Counted from the first letter of the stretch, positions 32,853-42,105 are shown. The stretch: DNA of 64,000 bases from Fusibacter bizertensis (GCF_029914245.1 NZ_JARYZI010000004.1:62001-126000); one strand, 5' to 3'. Notes: a model not told the origin generated them from the sequence alone. Numbers and translations are program-made.

Positions 32853-34595
32853 ATGAAAATGCTTAATATAAAAATCAACGACATGCCCTTACAAGTTCTA
32901 GAGGGTACAACTATTTTAGATGCTTCTAAGAATGTAGGACTCAAAATCCCTACACTTTGTCACATGAACTTAAAAGACTTTGGGATCGTCAACCAAAGTG
33001 CTTCTTGCCGCGTCTGTATGGTAGAAGTAGAAGGTAGACCTGCTCTTGTACCATCATGCTCTGAGCTTTGTACAGAGGGTATGATCATCCGTACTGATAA
33101 TATTCGTGCTATATCAGCCAGAAGAACTGCTGTAGAGCTATTACTTTCCAACCATCCATTTGATTGTCTTGTGTGTCCTAAAAACCTAGAATGTGATTTA
33201 CAAGCACTTGCACAAGAACTTGGTATCAGACACATTCGCTATGAAGGTGAAAAGCTGGACTATCAAAAGGATACATCTTCATACGCACTGGTTAAAGACC
33301 CCAACAAATGTGTAATGTGTCGACGATGCGAAACAATGTGCAACACAGTTCAAACCTGTGGCATCTTATCAGCAGTAAATAGAGGTTTTGATGTGTTTGT
33401 TGGACCAGCTTTTAACCTTGACATGGTAGATACCTCATGTACATTCTGTGGTCAATGTGTTGCAGTATGTCCAACAGCGGCACTTACCGAAGTCAACAAT
33501 ACAGGTGCAGTTTGGGAAGCACTAAGTAACCCTAAAAAACACGTCGTCGTTCAAGTTGCTCCAGCAGTACGCGTTGCAATTGGGGAAATGTTTGATATGG
33601 ATCCAGGTGTTATCACTACAGGTAAACTTGTGACCTCACTAAAAGGTCTTCACTTTGATGCAGTTTTCGATACAGATTTTGCAGCAGACCTCACGATTAT
33701 GGAAGAAGCATCCGAATTGATTAATAGGATTCAAAATGGTGGTACCTTACCGATGCTTACTAGTTGCTGTCCTGCTTGGGTTAAATTTTTTGAACACCAA
33801 TTTCCGGATATGCTAGATATTCCTTCAACATGTAAATCACCTCAAATCATGATGGGCTCTATTGTAAAGTCCTACTACGCAGAAAAAATGAATTTGAACC
33901 CAAAAGATATTGTAGTGGTTTCAGTTATGCCTTGTCTCGCTAAAAAAGCAGAAGCTGCAAGACCAGAACTCACTAAAGACGATCATAGTGATGTGGATAT
34001 CGTTATCACAACAAGAGAACTTGCTTTGATGCTCAAAGAAGCAGGTGTAAACTTTGCAGGTCTTCCTGAAGGAGAATTTGATCAACTTCTTGGCGAAAGT
34101 ACTGGCGCATCTGTAATATTCGGAACTACTGGTGGTGTAATTGAAGCTGCCGTTAGAACTGCATACGACTGGATCACTGGTGAATCATTAGAAAAAGTTG
34201 ACTTTCAACAACTTAGAGGAATAGAAGGTATCAGATCTGCAACCGTTAAAGTTGGCGATATGGACCTCCGAATTGGGATTGCACACGGACTCGGTAACGC
34301 AAGAAAGTTACTTGAAGACATTCGCGATGGCATCTCACAATTTGATGCAATTGAAATCATGGCTTGTCCTGGTGGCTGTATCGGTGGTGGTGGACAACCA
34401 TACCATCACGGCGACATGGAAATCATAAAAAAACGTCAGGCAGCTATTTATCAAGAAGATAAAAATAAAATCCTACGTAAATCACACGATAACCCTTATA
34501 TTAAAAAACTATATGACGAATACCTTGGAAAACCAAATAGCGAAAAAGCGCACGATTTGCTTCATACGCATTATGTACCAAGAGAAAAAATATAG
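32853..34595 (+). CDS. hndD: [FeFe] hydrogenase catalytic subunit
   Basis: H2-evolving or H2-oxidising subunit of 580 residues. Clusters in order: [2Fe-2S] at Cys36, 52, 55, 69; a His-ligated [4Fe-4S] at His101, Cys105, 108, 114; two [4Fe-4S] at Cys153-163 and Cys196-206. The H-cluster motifs are L1 TSCCPAW (303-309), L2 MPCLAKKAEA (359-368) and L3 ACPGGCIGGGGQP (504-516). This is the M3 architecture of HndD/HydA. The C-terminus has the usual accessory tail. A GGGGG precedes the ATG. Maturases HydE, HydF and HydG are not in the window and must be elsewhere. A bidirectional terminator follows. Confidence 0.97.
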   Translation: MKMLNIKINDMPLQVLEGTTILDASKNVGLKIPTLCHMNLKDFGIVNQSASCRVCMVEVEGRPALVPSCSELCTEGMIIRTDNIRAISARRTAVELLLSNHPFDCLVCPKNLECDLQALAQELGIRHIRYEGEKLDYQKDTSSYALVKDPNKCVMCRRCETMCNTVQTCGILSAVNRGFDVFVGPAFNLDMVDTSCTFCGQCVAVCPTAALTEVNNTGAVWEALSNPKKHVVVQVAPAVRVAIGEMFDMDPGVITTGKLVTSLKGLHFDAVFDTDFAADLTIMEEASELINRIQNGGTLPMLTSCCPAWVKFFEHQFPDMLDIPSTCKSPQIMMGSIVKSYYAEKMNLNPKDIVVVSVMPCLAKKAEAARPELTKDDHSDVDIVITTRELALMLKEAGVNFAGLPEGEFDQLLGESTGASVIFGTTGGVIEAAVRTAYDWITGESLEKVDFQQLRGIEGIRSATVKVGDMDLRIGIAHGLGNARKLLEDIRDGISQFDAIEIMACPGGCIGGGGQPYHHGDMEIIKKRQAAIYQEDKNKILRKSHDNPYIKKLYDEYLGKPNSEKAHDLLHTHYVPREKI

Positions 34596-34614
34596 TTATA
34601 TTTCAAACGCATAA

Positions 34615-34681
34615 AAAAAACAACTTATGAAAGGCTCTTGCAATTCCAAATAGGATTGCAGCCTTGAATAAGTTGTTTTTT
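34615..34681. terminator. Bidirectional double-hairpin terminator
   Basis: AAAAAACAACTTAT (34615-34628) pairs with ATAAGTTGTTTTTT (34668-34681). A second stem inside (AAGGCT and TTGCAAT pairing with ATTGCA and GCCTT) makes it elongated. It serves the hydrogenase operon and the convergent gene. Confidence 0.85.
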
Positions 34682-34693
34682 AATGTCATAACT

Positions 34694-35137
34694 CTATTCA
34701 ACTGGGATGTATATATCACATTCGCCATTAATTGGGAATCTTTCATCATATAATTCAAAAGTCATCCCCTGCAATGGTTTAAGGTTATTCTCTGGTAGAT
34801 ATATTTTATAAATCGCATCCCAAAACTCGCCCATTTTACTGATATGATCTTTAAATGTAAAAGCAGCATACTTCCCTGCAGGTAATTCAACTACTTCCAT
34901 ACCATTTGGAATATCCGCAATAGGATCTACTGCCAGCCCTGCCATATAAGAAAAATCACCATTTGATTCATAGCCATAGCATAAACCATAAAACACCTGC
35001 AGATCTGCATTTTTTAGTTCAACATATCTTCTGTTAAAAATCGTCCACATGGCAGGAATTTCTCCATTTAAATTTTTACCTTTATAAACCATGCCCATCA
35101 CTTTTGCTGCTTTAACATTTACAATTTTAGCTTTCAT
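34694..35137 (-). CDS. GyrI-like small-molecule-binding domain protein
   Basis: Stand-alone 147-residue GyrI-like/AraC effector-binding (SOUL-type) domain. The pattern is an N-terminal strand, YKGKNLNGEIPAMWTIFNRR, then YGLCYGYESNGDFSYMAGLAVD, then MEVVELPAGKYAAFTFKDH and a C-terminal FELYDERFPINGECDIYIPV. Such domains bind hydrophobic cations or haem-like ligands, some degrade small molecules, and others inhibit gyrase; none of these roles can be chosen here. The ATG at 35137 has GGAGG; an in-frame TTG at 35152 is rejected. The WYL regulator lies upstream on the same strand but has its own terminator. Confidence 0.82.
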   Translation of the reverse strand: MKAKIVNVKAAKVMGMVYKGKNLNGEIPAMWTIFNRRYVELKNADLQVFYGLCYGYESNGDFSYMAGLAVDPIADIPNGMEVVELPAGKYAAFTFKDHISKMGEFWDAIYKIYLPENNLKPLQGMTFELYDERFPINGECDIYIPVE

Positions 35138-35227
35138 CTTTACCTCCATCAACTTTATTCGTTTATCAGTAACTAGGATAAGTATATCAAGCTATTGTTG
35201 ACATCTATATGTCAGTGTAAAAATAGC

Positions 35228-35252
35228 AAAAAAAGAAGCTTATAAATAAGCT
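35228..35252 (-). terminator. Terminator overlapping the WYL-regulator stop codon
   Basis: On the - strand AGCTTA-TTTA-TAAGCT, with the TAG stop overlapping the first arm, then TCTTTTTTT. It is short but has a long T run. Confidence 0.7.
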
Positions 35253-36222
35253 ACTCCATTGAATAATGTTCCAAGATATATTTTGCTTTTTTTATGATAT
35301 CCTCTCGCAACTCACTAGGAGATATTACGATGATCTGCTCTCCTATACCAAATATCTGTGATAAGGCAATATCTCTTGAAATATAATCAAACACAAAAGA
35401 ACCATCGGCACATATCTCCAAAAGTTTAAAACCCGATAGGTGTATCAACGATGTTTCGGCACATCTGAGTTTCACTGGATAATGTGGCTCTCCATCACTT
35501 ACAACTCTTGGCTTTGTCGGCAACGAATTATTTTTGCTATAATTTCCAGTTGCATCTCCCCAGTACTTCTTTAAATCAAATGTCCCCTCAAACGTATACG
35601 AAGTTTGACTCAAATCAATCCTTGAAATTTTATCTATTTTAAAAGTCCTAATTTCTTTACGTTTTTCACAAAAAGCAACAAGATAAGCCTGATTTATTTT
35701 TCTAACGATCCCAAGTGGCCAGACTATACGATTGGTACTAAATCCCGTACCACTGGTATAATCAATGACTATTTTTAACGACTTTATTATCCCTTCCTGG
35801 ATTAAAAATTCCACTTCATCATTATTGAGGATTTTGCCTTGCCAATTTGAGTGATCAATTAAAGTTGATTCTGTCAATTTATCAAAAACAACTTGTGCTT
35901 CTTTAGGAAGTTGACTTCTTATCTTCAAGGCAATATTTTGTGCATGAAGATCATCGGGATCTTTTGTAGCAAATTTTTGAGCAACCTGGAATAATTCTTT
36001 TTCATCCATAGCACTTAACCTAAGTCGCTTAGAATACATCAAAGATATTCCACCACCTTTACCACTCTCAGTAACAATTCCATAACCAGCCTCAGATAAG
36101 ACATCTATATCCCTATAAATTGTTCTTACAGAAACTTCAAAATGTTCTGCAAGTTGGCTTGCAGTCATTACGGCATTATTTTCAAGTAGTAACAGAATCC
36201 CCATCAAACGATAATGTTTCAT
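35251..36222 (-). CDS. YafY-type transcriptional regulator (HTH + WYL)
   Basis: Cytosolic DNA-binding regulator of 323 residues. The helix-turn-helix is at about 4-55 (TASQLAEHFEVSVRTIYRDIDVLSEAG). A WYL domain, about 150-220, contains IDYTSG, PLGIVRKINQAYLVAFCEKRKEIRTFKIDKIS, and a C-terminal domain follows. WYL domains sense nucleotides or small ligands. The start overlaps the stop of the membrane protein by four bases, so the two are coupled. It is divergent from dsdA and could regulate it, but I see no dyad to support that. Confidence 0.88.
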   Translation of the reverse strand: MKHYRLMGILLLLENNAVMTASQLAEHFEVSVRTIYRDIDVLSEAGYGIVTESGKGGGISLMYSKRLRLSAMDEKELFQVAQKFATKDPDDLHAQNIALKIRSQLPKEAQVVFDKLTESTLIDHSNWQGKILNNDEVEFLIQEGIIKSLKIVIDYTSGTGFSTNRIVWPLGIVRKINQAYLVAFCEKRKEIRTFKIDKISRIDLSQTSYTFEGTFDLKKYWGDATGNYSKNNSLPTKPRVVSDGEPHYPVKLRCAETSLIHLSGFKLLEICADGSFVFDYISRDIALSQIFGIGEQIIVISPSELREDIIKKAKYILEHYSME

Positions 36223-36725
36223 TTTTTCCTCGTCAAAATCAAGACTGCAATTCCTAGTATTGCAACAACTAACACCAAATAAAACCCAGCAGTAAATGAA
36301 AGTAACGAATAAAATAGTATTCTCAAATCTTTAAAGAGAACAATCACTAAAAATGTCGAAAACAGAATTATGGTATGCGTTATATAAACAACCCAGTTGG
36401 CTACTAAAGCATGCTTTAATCTCAACCCGTTGAAAACAAGTGCAACTAGACTTGAAAATGGTAACAAGATGAGTACGTAACCTAAATTCAGTAAAAAAGC
36501 AATTTTAGGATATCCTAAAGCCTCTACTAGGGGTTTAAAAGTTGAAGCGAGTTCGTGGTATCCAGTAAAAATCTTATAGCCAGACATGCTAATATCCGAC
36601 TTTGCAAAAGTTTCATTGCTAGGATTATCTACAACCCAAGGGATAAAGAAACCAATTATGAGTATCAAACTCAAAGTCATAAGGATCGTTTGTTTATATT
36701 TATTTAACTGCTTCATAAGTGTCAT
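36219..36725 (-). CDS. Small four-helix membrane protein of unknown function
   Basis: A 168-residue protein with four hydrophobic segments at about 12-31, 73-95, 109-131 and 141-163, and a polar extracytoplasmic loop of some 40 residues between the first two. I do not recognise the family. The start has AAAGGAG. It is translated just upstream of the WYL regulator with a four-base overlap and shares its promoter, so the pair likely acts together, perhaps as membrane sensor and regulator, or with the small protein as the regulated target. Confidence 0.75.
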   Translation of the reverse strand: MTLMKQLNKYKQTILMTLSLILIIGFFIPWVVDNPSNETFAKSDISMSGYKIFTGYHELASTFKPLVEALGYPKIAFLLNLGYVLILLPFSSLVALVFNGLRLKHALVANWVVYITHTIILFSTFLVIVLFKDLRILFYSLLSFTAGFYLVLVVAILGIAVLILTRKK

Positions 36726-36757
36726 ATTTCTCTCCTTTTAACGCGCTTATTGAGTTC

Positions 36758-36766
36758 ATTATACCA
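36758..36766 (-). promoter_or_regulatory. Extended -10 promoter for the membrane protein and WYL regulator
   Basis: On the - strand this reads TGGTATAAT, a perfect TATAAT with the extended TG. The start would be near 36751, about 26 bases upstream of the ATG. Confidence 0.5.
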
Positions 36767-36841
36767 TTCTTTATTTAGATTTTAAATGTTCCATAAATCT
36801 GTTAATATTAAAATGACATTACATTATTGGGAGGTAATCTT

Positions 36842-38209
36842 ATGGAAAGCAAAACAATTGATAAAAGCAATATTGATTCAGTACTCTCTGATTTAAAAGC
36901 CTATAAAGAGCAACTTTGGATTAATCCTCATAAAAAAAAATATAGTGAAGCCATTGCAACTTTAGAAGAAGAATTTTCAATACTACCTACACTTGATGAT
37001 ATCATCGAGGCAGATCAGCGCTTAAGACGATTTGCACCTCTTTTCCAAAAACTATTCCCTGAAACGATCGCTAAAAATGGTCTCATAGAATCTGAACTAA
37101 CACCTATTGAGGCGTTTCAAAGAAGCCTTATAACATTTATTGGAGGTAGAATCATAGGGAGTTGGAGTGCAAAACTCGATTCCCACCTTGAAATAGCAGG
37201 TTCAGTTAAAGCAAGAGGTGGTGTTTATGAAGTGATCTACCTTGCTGAACAATTAGCACTTAAGAGTGGGCTAATTACTATTTCATCTGATTATTCAGTT
37301 CTTGATAGCTCCGAAGCACGTAACTTGTTTTCACAGTATACACTTGTGGTTGGCTCCACAGGAAACCTCGGTTTAAGTATTGGCATTATAGGTACTGCGC
37401 TCGGCTTTAATGTGACGGTTCACATGTCACAAGATGCAAAATCATGGAAAGTCGAACTACTTAAACATAAAGGTGTTGAAGTTGTTTTACATGCATCTGA
37501 TTATTCTATGGCTGTGGAGGAAGGTCGAAAAAGCACACTTCAAAGTCCATATTGCTATTTTATTGATGATGAAAATTCTATTTTACTATTCACTGGATAT
37601 GCAGTAGCAGCTTTAAGGTTAAAAGAGCAACTGGATTCTAAAAACCAAATCGTTGATGATGCTCACCCACTCTTTATTTACTTACCTTGTGGTGTTGGTG
37701 GAGCACCTGGTGGTATCAGTTATGGTCTAAAACTAATTTATGGTGATAATGTTCGTATATTTTTTGCTGAACCGACACACTCACCCTGCATGTTACTCGG
37801 ACTTGCTACAGAGAAACACAACGCCATTTCAGTTTCAGAGCTTGGTCTTGACAATATAACCGATGCCGATGGATTGGCAGTAGGGAGAGCATCTGGATTT
37901 GTTGGGAGAGTGGTTTCAACTTTGATTGATGGCGCTTACACCATTTCAGATGACAAATTATATTGGTTGCTTTATATGTTTTCTCTTTCTGAACATAAAG
38001 GCTTAGAGCCCTCCGCTTTAGCTGGTTTTACTGGCCCCATTAATCTTTTCTACGATACAGTGGGGTTCGAATATTTACTTGAAAATAACTTACTAGAAAA
38101 GATGGAGAACGCACACCATATTTCATGGGCAACTGGAGGTGGTCTTGTGCCTGAATCCATTATGACAGAATTCATCTCAAGAGGTGAAAAAACCAAAATT
38201 GAGTTCTAA
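36842..38209 (+). CDS. dsdA: D-serine ammonia-lyase
   Basis: PLP enzyme that converts D-serine to pyruvate and ammonia. The ATG at 36842 has GGGAGG upstream; a TTG 15 bases earlier is part of the ribosome binding site region. It has 455 residues, normal for DsdA. The PLP lysine is Lys123 in EIAGSVKARGGVYE, GSTGNLGLSIG binds the phosphate, and LPCGVGGAPGGISYG is the family block. No DsdX permease or DsdC regulator is adjacent. It may detoxify D-serine from the wall or the medium. It is transcribed away from the WYL regulator. Confidence 0.94.
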   Translation: MESKTIDKSNIDSVLSDLKAYKEQLWINPHKKKYSEAIATLEEEFSILPTLDDIIEADQRLRRFAPLFQKLFPETIAKNGLIESELTPIEAFQRSLITFIGGRIIGSWSAKLDSHLEIAGSVKARGGVYEVIYLAEQLALKSGLITISSDYSVLDSSEARNLFSQYTLVVGSTGNLGLSIGIIGTALGFNVTVHMSQDAKSWKVELLKHKGVEVVLHASDYSMAVEEGRKSTLQSPYCYFIDDENSILLFTGYAVAALRLKEQLDSKNQIVDDAHPLFIYLPCGVGGAPGGISYGLKLIYGDNVRIFFAEPTHSPCMLLGLATEKHNAISVSELGLDNITDADGLAVGRASGFVGRVVSTLIDGAYTISDDKLYWLLYMFSLSEHKGLEPSALAGFTGPINLFYDTVGFEYLLENNLLEKMENAHHISWATGGGLVPESIMTEFISRGEKTKIEF

Positions 38210-38268
38210 ATTGAAGCATAAAGTTCTAAGTAGAAAGTAAATCTACTAAAGCACTCTAAAATATAACA

Positions 38269-38326
38269 AAAGAGAGTAAGTGCCGTAACTTTGTTTCTAA
38301 AGTTCTAGCATTTACTCTCTTTATTA
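38269..38326. terminator. Bidirectional terminator between dsdA and clpE
   Basis: AAAGAGAGTAAGTGC (38269-38283) pairs with GCATTTACTCTCTTT (38308-38322), one wobble pair, with A/T runs both sides. The following 120 bases to the clpE stop are very A/T-rich and hold three imperfect copies of AATTACTATTT. Confidence 0.82.
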
Positions 38327-38446
38327 ATTACTATTTCTCAATTACTATTTTTATAAATTATTATTTTTTATTAATTACAGTTCTATTAGCGCACTTAACT
38401 TGAAACTATATTGATACATAAAATCCAATTGATACTAGCCATTTAT

Positions 38447-40762
38447 TTATGCCTGAACTTTTATCTTAACTTTGTTCTCTTCAATTACCGCTTTGAGTAA
38501 ATTACCTTCACTGATGAGTTTTCTAATATAAAGTTCAGCAATCTCATCTTCGATCATACGTTGAATTGTACGTCGAAGTGGTCTTGCGCCATATTTTTCA
38601 TCGAAACCTTCATCAACTAATAATTTCTTCACTTCATCTGTTACTTCAAGTGTCATCTTCTTATCTCTTACTTCATTAGCAACTTCTTTAAGCTGAAGAT
38701 CGACAATTTGTCTAAGCTCATCATGAAGAAGTGCTTTGAAGACAATGATATCATCAATTCGGTTAAGGAACTCAGGTCTAAAAGATTCTCTGAGCAGTTC
38801 ACGAATCGTATGATCCATCTTTTGGTCTGACTCGCTTCCAAAGCCTATACCAGTAGATTTTAAATTTGTACCAATATTTGAAGTCATGATAATTACTGTG
38901 TTTTCAAAGAAAACAGTTCTTCCTTGACCATCTGTCAATCTACCGTCCTCAAGAATTTGTAAGAGAACATTATAGACATCACTATGTGCTTTTTCTATTT
39001 CATCAAGCAAAATTACCGAGTAGGGTTTTCTTCTTACTTTTTCGGTTAACTGACCGCCTTGTTCATAGCCTACATATCCAGGAGGGGCACCAATCAATTT
39101 AGAAACGGTGTGTTTCTCCATAAATTCTGACATATCAACACGTATGATTGCGTCTTCAGTTCCAAAGAGTTCTTCTGCTAAAGACTTAGCAAGTTCAGTT
39201 TTACCCACACCTGTTGGACCAACGAAGATAAAAGATGCTGGCTTTCTTTTCTTTCTAAATCCAGATCGATTTCTTCTCACTGCTTTTGATATTGCATCTA
39301 CAGCATCTTGCTGACCAATCACGCGTTTGTGTAGTCTATTCTCAAGTTCAATTAACTTCTCAGCTTCTTCTTCTGTGATACTTTTAACTGGAATCTTGGT
39401 CCATGCTTCAATCACATATGCTACATCTTCTACAGTTAAAGATACATGTGCACTTTCTTTATCTAAATTCTCTATTTTCTCAGTTAATCGAATCATTTCC
39501 GCTTTAAGCTCAGCAGATTTTTCATAATCACCGGCTTCAGTTGCTTCTGCTCTTAACGTTTCTAGCCTTTGAATCTCTTCTTCTAACGCCTTAACTTCAA
39601 CCAAACCATGATTTTTTAGATTTGCGCGAGAGCCTGCTTCATCAATAACATCAATTGCTTTATCTGGTAAAAAACGATCCGTAATATAGCGTTCTGACAT
39701 CTTTACAGCTGCTTCTATCACATCATCATCTATAACAATCTTATGAAAACTCTCATAATAATCTTTGATTCCTTTTAAGATTTCGATGCTGTCCTCAACA
39801 CTTGGTTCATCAACAATCACAGGTTGAAAACGTCTTTCAAGCGCTGCATCTTTCTCAATATGCTTACGATATTCATCCAGTGTTGTCGCACCTATAATCT
39901 GTACTTCGCCTCTTGCAAGTGCAGGTTTAAGTATATTGGCTGCATTCATAACTCCACCATGTACTTCACCTGCTCCCATGATATTGTGGACCTCATCAAT
40001 CACCAATATGATATTGCCATGTTTTGAAGCTTCAGTGATAATGGCTTTCATACGACCTTCAAATTGTCCTCTAAACTGAGTTCCTGCAACAATTGCAGTC
40101 ATGTCCAAAAGATAAATCTCCGTATCCAATAACTTTTCAGGCACTTGTTTTTCCACGATACGCACAGCAAGCCCTTCTGCGATTGCTGTTTTACCCACAC
40201 CAGGCTCACCCAACAAGAGTGGATTATTTTTACTACGTCGATTTAAGATCTGTACGACTCTGTCAATTTCACGATTTCTACCTATAATTCTATCAATTTC
40301 ACCCTTATTTGCTTTTTCAATCAAGTTACTACCGTATTTACTAAGTGTTTTTAGTTTAAGTTTCTTAGATTTCTTCTTATCGTTACCTGTTCTTTCTTCG
40401 GCTTCAGCTTCATCGTAACTAAAATCCTCTTCTTCATCAACAAAAGCATCATCATAGCCTTCAAGATCAATTTCTTCATCTTCATCATCAAAATGCTCAT
40501 GATCTTGATCAAAATTCATAAACTGCATCAAAGGATTATCTTCGTCCTGAGAAACATTGTCAAAAAGATGATTCATCTGCTTTGAAAGATTGTCCATCTC
40601 TTCTGGGCTTAAGTTGATTTGATTCATTATTTCATCCATAACTGGGTAGCCTTTTTTCTGAGCACATTCAAGACACAAATCTACATATTCAGTCTTGCCA
40701 TTCTCAGTTTTTGCCGTCCTCATCATAGCTACATTTTTTTTACATTCAGAACATTTTTTCAT
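38447..40762 (-). CDS. clpE: Clp-family AAA+ unfoldase, ClpE-like with N-terminal zinc finger
   Basis: Hexameric unfoldase of 771 residues that delivers proteins to ClpP. It lacks the usual double Clp_N repeats. Instead it begins with a four-Cys zinc finger (Cys4, 7, 30, 33), then a very acidic linker (90-125). AAA-1 has Walker A GEPGVGKTAI (185-194). A UVR-like coiled segment AGDYEKSAELKAEMIRL is near 410. AAA-2 has VGPTGVGKTELAKSLAEELF and the DVYNVLLQILEDGRLTDGQG Walker B region. This fits ClpE rather than ClpC. In Bacillus it is a CtsR-controlled heat-shock gene; I saw no tandem CtsR box upstream. Confidence 0.9.
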   Translation of the reverse strand: MKKCSECKKNVAMMRTAKTENGKTEYVDLCLECAQKKGYPVMDEIMNQINLSPEEMDNLSKQMNHLFDNVSQDEDNPLMQFMNFDQDHEHFDDEDEEIDLEGYDDAFVDEEEDFSYDEAEAEERTGNDKKKSKKLKLKTLSKYGSNLIEKANKGEIDRIIGRNREIDRVVQILNRRSKNNPLLLGEPGVGKTAIAEGLAVRIVEKQVPEKLLDTEIYLLDMTAIVAGTQFRGQFEGRMKAIITEASKHGNIILVIDEVHNIMGAGEVHGGVMNAANILKPALARGEVQIIGATTLDEYRKHIEKDAALERRFQPVIVDEPSVEDSIEILKGIKDYYESFHKIVIDDDVIEAAVKMSERYITDRFLPDKAIDVIDEAGSRANLKNHGLVEVKALEEEIQRLETLRAEATEAGDYEKSAELKAEMIRLTEKIENLDKESAHVSLTVEDVAYVIEAWTKIPVKSITEEEAEKLIELENRLHKRVIGQQDAVDAISKAVRRNRSGFRKKRKPASFIFVGPTGVGKTELAKSLAEELFGTEDAIIRVDMSEFMEKHTVSKLIGAPPGYVGYEQGGQLTEKVRRKPYSVILLDEIEKAHSDVYNVLLQILEDGRLTDGQGRTVFFENTVIIMTSNIGTNLKSTGIGFGSESDQKMDHTIRELLRESFRPEFLNRIDDIIVFKALLHDELRQIVDLQLKEVANEVRDKKMTLEVTDEVKKLLVDEGFDEKYGARPLRRTIQRMIEDEIAELYIRKLISEGNLLKAVIEENKVKIKVQA

Positions 40763-40961
40763 ATTTCACTCACCTTATCATTTATATTATAAACATCTAA
40801 GACCTCTATTTACGTTAGTTACCCTAATTATAACCTACTCATACTAATAATTAATCCTATAAATATTAAATTTTTTATGAATAAACGCAAAAAGTTGTTT
40901 TTATTACGTTTTTTAGATACACTCTAACTGAAACTATCAATTTAACAAAAGGAGAAAAAAG

Positions 40962-41603
40962 ATGGATCAAAATCTCAAAAAAGTTACCGAAGCACGTATT
41001 GCACGAACAATTGTGAATTTATCCAAAAACAACATGAATGGTTATTATGTTCATTCAACTGATGCACTTAAAGACCTTCTCAAAAAACTTGTACCTGAGC
41101 AAGCTTCAGTTGCAGTTGGTGGTTCAATGACTCTTTTTGAAACGGGTTTGATTGATTGGATTCGTGAACAACCTTATCATTTTTATGATCGCTATGCACC
41201 TGAAATAACAGCAGCTGAACTTAAGCAAGTACACAGAAATGCCTTTTCAGCAAATGCATATTTTTGTAGTTCAAATGCCATTACTGAAAAAGGAGAACTC
41301 TATAATGTAGATGGGGCTGGCAATAGAGTTGCTGCAATCTCATATGGACCAGACAAAGTATTCATCATCTTATCTGCAAACAAAATCGTAAAGAATATCG
41401 AAGAAGCGGTTACAAGAAACCGTGAAGTTTGTGCCCCAGCAAATAATGTTAGATTAAATACTGGCACACCTTGTACATTTACTGGCTCCTGTTCGGATTG
41501 TCGAAGTGAAGGTAGAATTTGCTGTAGTTACAGTATCATTGCTCATCAACGCGATAAAGACAGAATACATGTCATCTTTGTCGATGGAAACTATGGCTAT
41601 TAA
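40962..41603 (+). CDS. LUD-domain protein (LutC/YkgG family)
   Basis: A 213-residue LUD-domain protein. The family blocks are ARTIVNLSKNNMNGYYVHST, SVAVGGSMTLFETGLIDWIR, FCSSNAITEKGELYNVDGAGNRVAAISYGPDKVFIILSANKIV, and a Cys-rich end TPCTFTGSCSDCRSEGRICCSYS. In LutABC systems a related subunit helps oxidise lactate, but stand-alone clostridial copies have no known role. The five C-terminal cysteines resemble a metal or cluster site. AAAGGAG precedes the start and a terminator follows, so it is monocistronic. Confidence 0.87.
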   Translation: MDQNLKKVTEARIARTIVNLSKNNMNGYYVHSTDALKDLLKKLVPEQASVAVGGSMTLFETGLIDWIREQPYHFYDRYAPEITAAELKQVHRNAFSANAYFCSSNAITEKGELYNVDGAGNRVAAISYGPDKVFIILSANKIVKNIEEAVTRNREVCAPANNVRLNTGTPCTFTGSCSDCRSEGRICCSYSIIAHQRDKDRIHVIFVDGNYGY

Positions 41604-41625
41604 TATACTTGATTTGTTAATAAAC

Positions 41626-41672
41626 AAAAGCTCTTTCTAGACGATAATCCCTGTTCTAGTAAGAGCTTTTTA
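41626..41672 (+). terminator. Terminator of the LUD-protein gene
   Basis: AAAAGCTCTT-T-CTAG pairs with CTAG-T-AAGAGCTTTT (41626-41640 / 41656-41670), then T-rich. About 20 bases past the LUD stop. It can also serve the convergent 75-residue gene. Confidence 0.8.
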
Positions 41673-41737
41673 ATTTATGATTCATAACATAATAAAATCC
41701 AGTTTCTATACTGAATTTTTCCTAGACATTCACGTAC

Positions 41738-41965
41738 TTATAGCTCGTTTTTTAAATCGTCTGAACGCATTACACGTTCAACGATTACCTTATCGCCTTC
41801 CCAATACAAAATCATCGCCATAGGACCAGTAACAAGTAAACACGCCTCATCACTTTCAGTGTCAATTCTATCTAAATTATCAGCGACTGCCTTGAAAATT
41901 GCTTCTTCTGAAAATGGCAATCCTTCGGTTTGTTCAATTTGAACCTTTAAAATATTCTCAGTCAT
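41738..41965 (-). CDS. Small 75-residue protein of unknown function
   Basis: Called as real because it has a strong AAGGAGG with good spacing, ends cleanly, and has its own flanking terminators. The product is soluble, acidic, and contains no Cys-rich or hydrophobic segment except AILYW-like GPMAMILYWEGDKVIVERV in the middle. I recognise no domain. It lies between the LUD gene and the acetate transporter. Confidence 0.65.
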   Translation of the reverse strand: MTENILKVQIEQTEGLPFSEEAIFKAVADNLDRIDTESDEACLLVTGPMAMILYWEGDKVIVERVMRSDDLKNEL

Positions 41966-42050
41966 ATAACCTCCTTACATCTTCAACCTTATTGTACATC
42001 AAATTCGTTAAATTGAATAGTCGAGAAATAAAAAACAGGATATGATTTTA

Positions 42051-42078
42051 AAAAAAAAGCCGCACATCACTGTGCGGC
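42051..42078 (-). terminator. Terminator of the acetate-transporter gene
   Basis: GCCGCACA (42059-42066) and TGTGCGGC (42071-42078) form a perfect eight-base G/C-rich stem with a four-base loop and a run of T on the - strand. Confidence 0.9.
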
Positions 42079-42105
42079 AAATTTGTAAATTCAACTAGTA
42101 ACTTG

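Noticed and set aside
38325-38377. Three imperfect AATTACTATTT repeats, considered as a CRISPR-like or origin-like array
   Set aside because: The copies are short, degenerate and adjacent without spacers, in a very A/T-rich gap; no other support.
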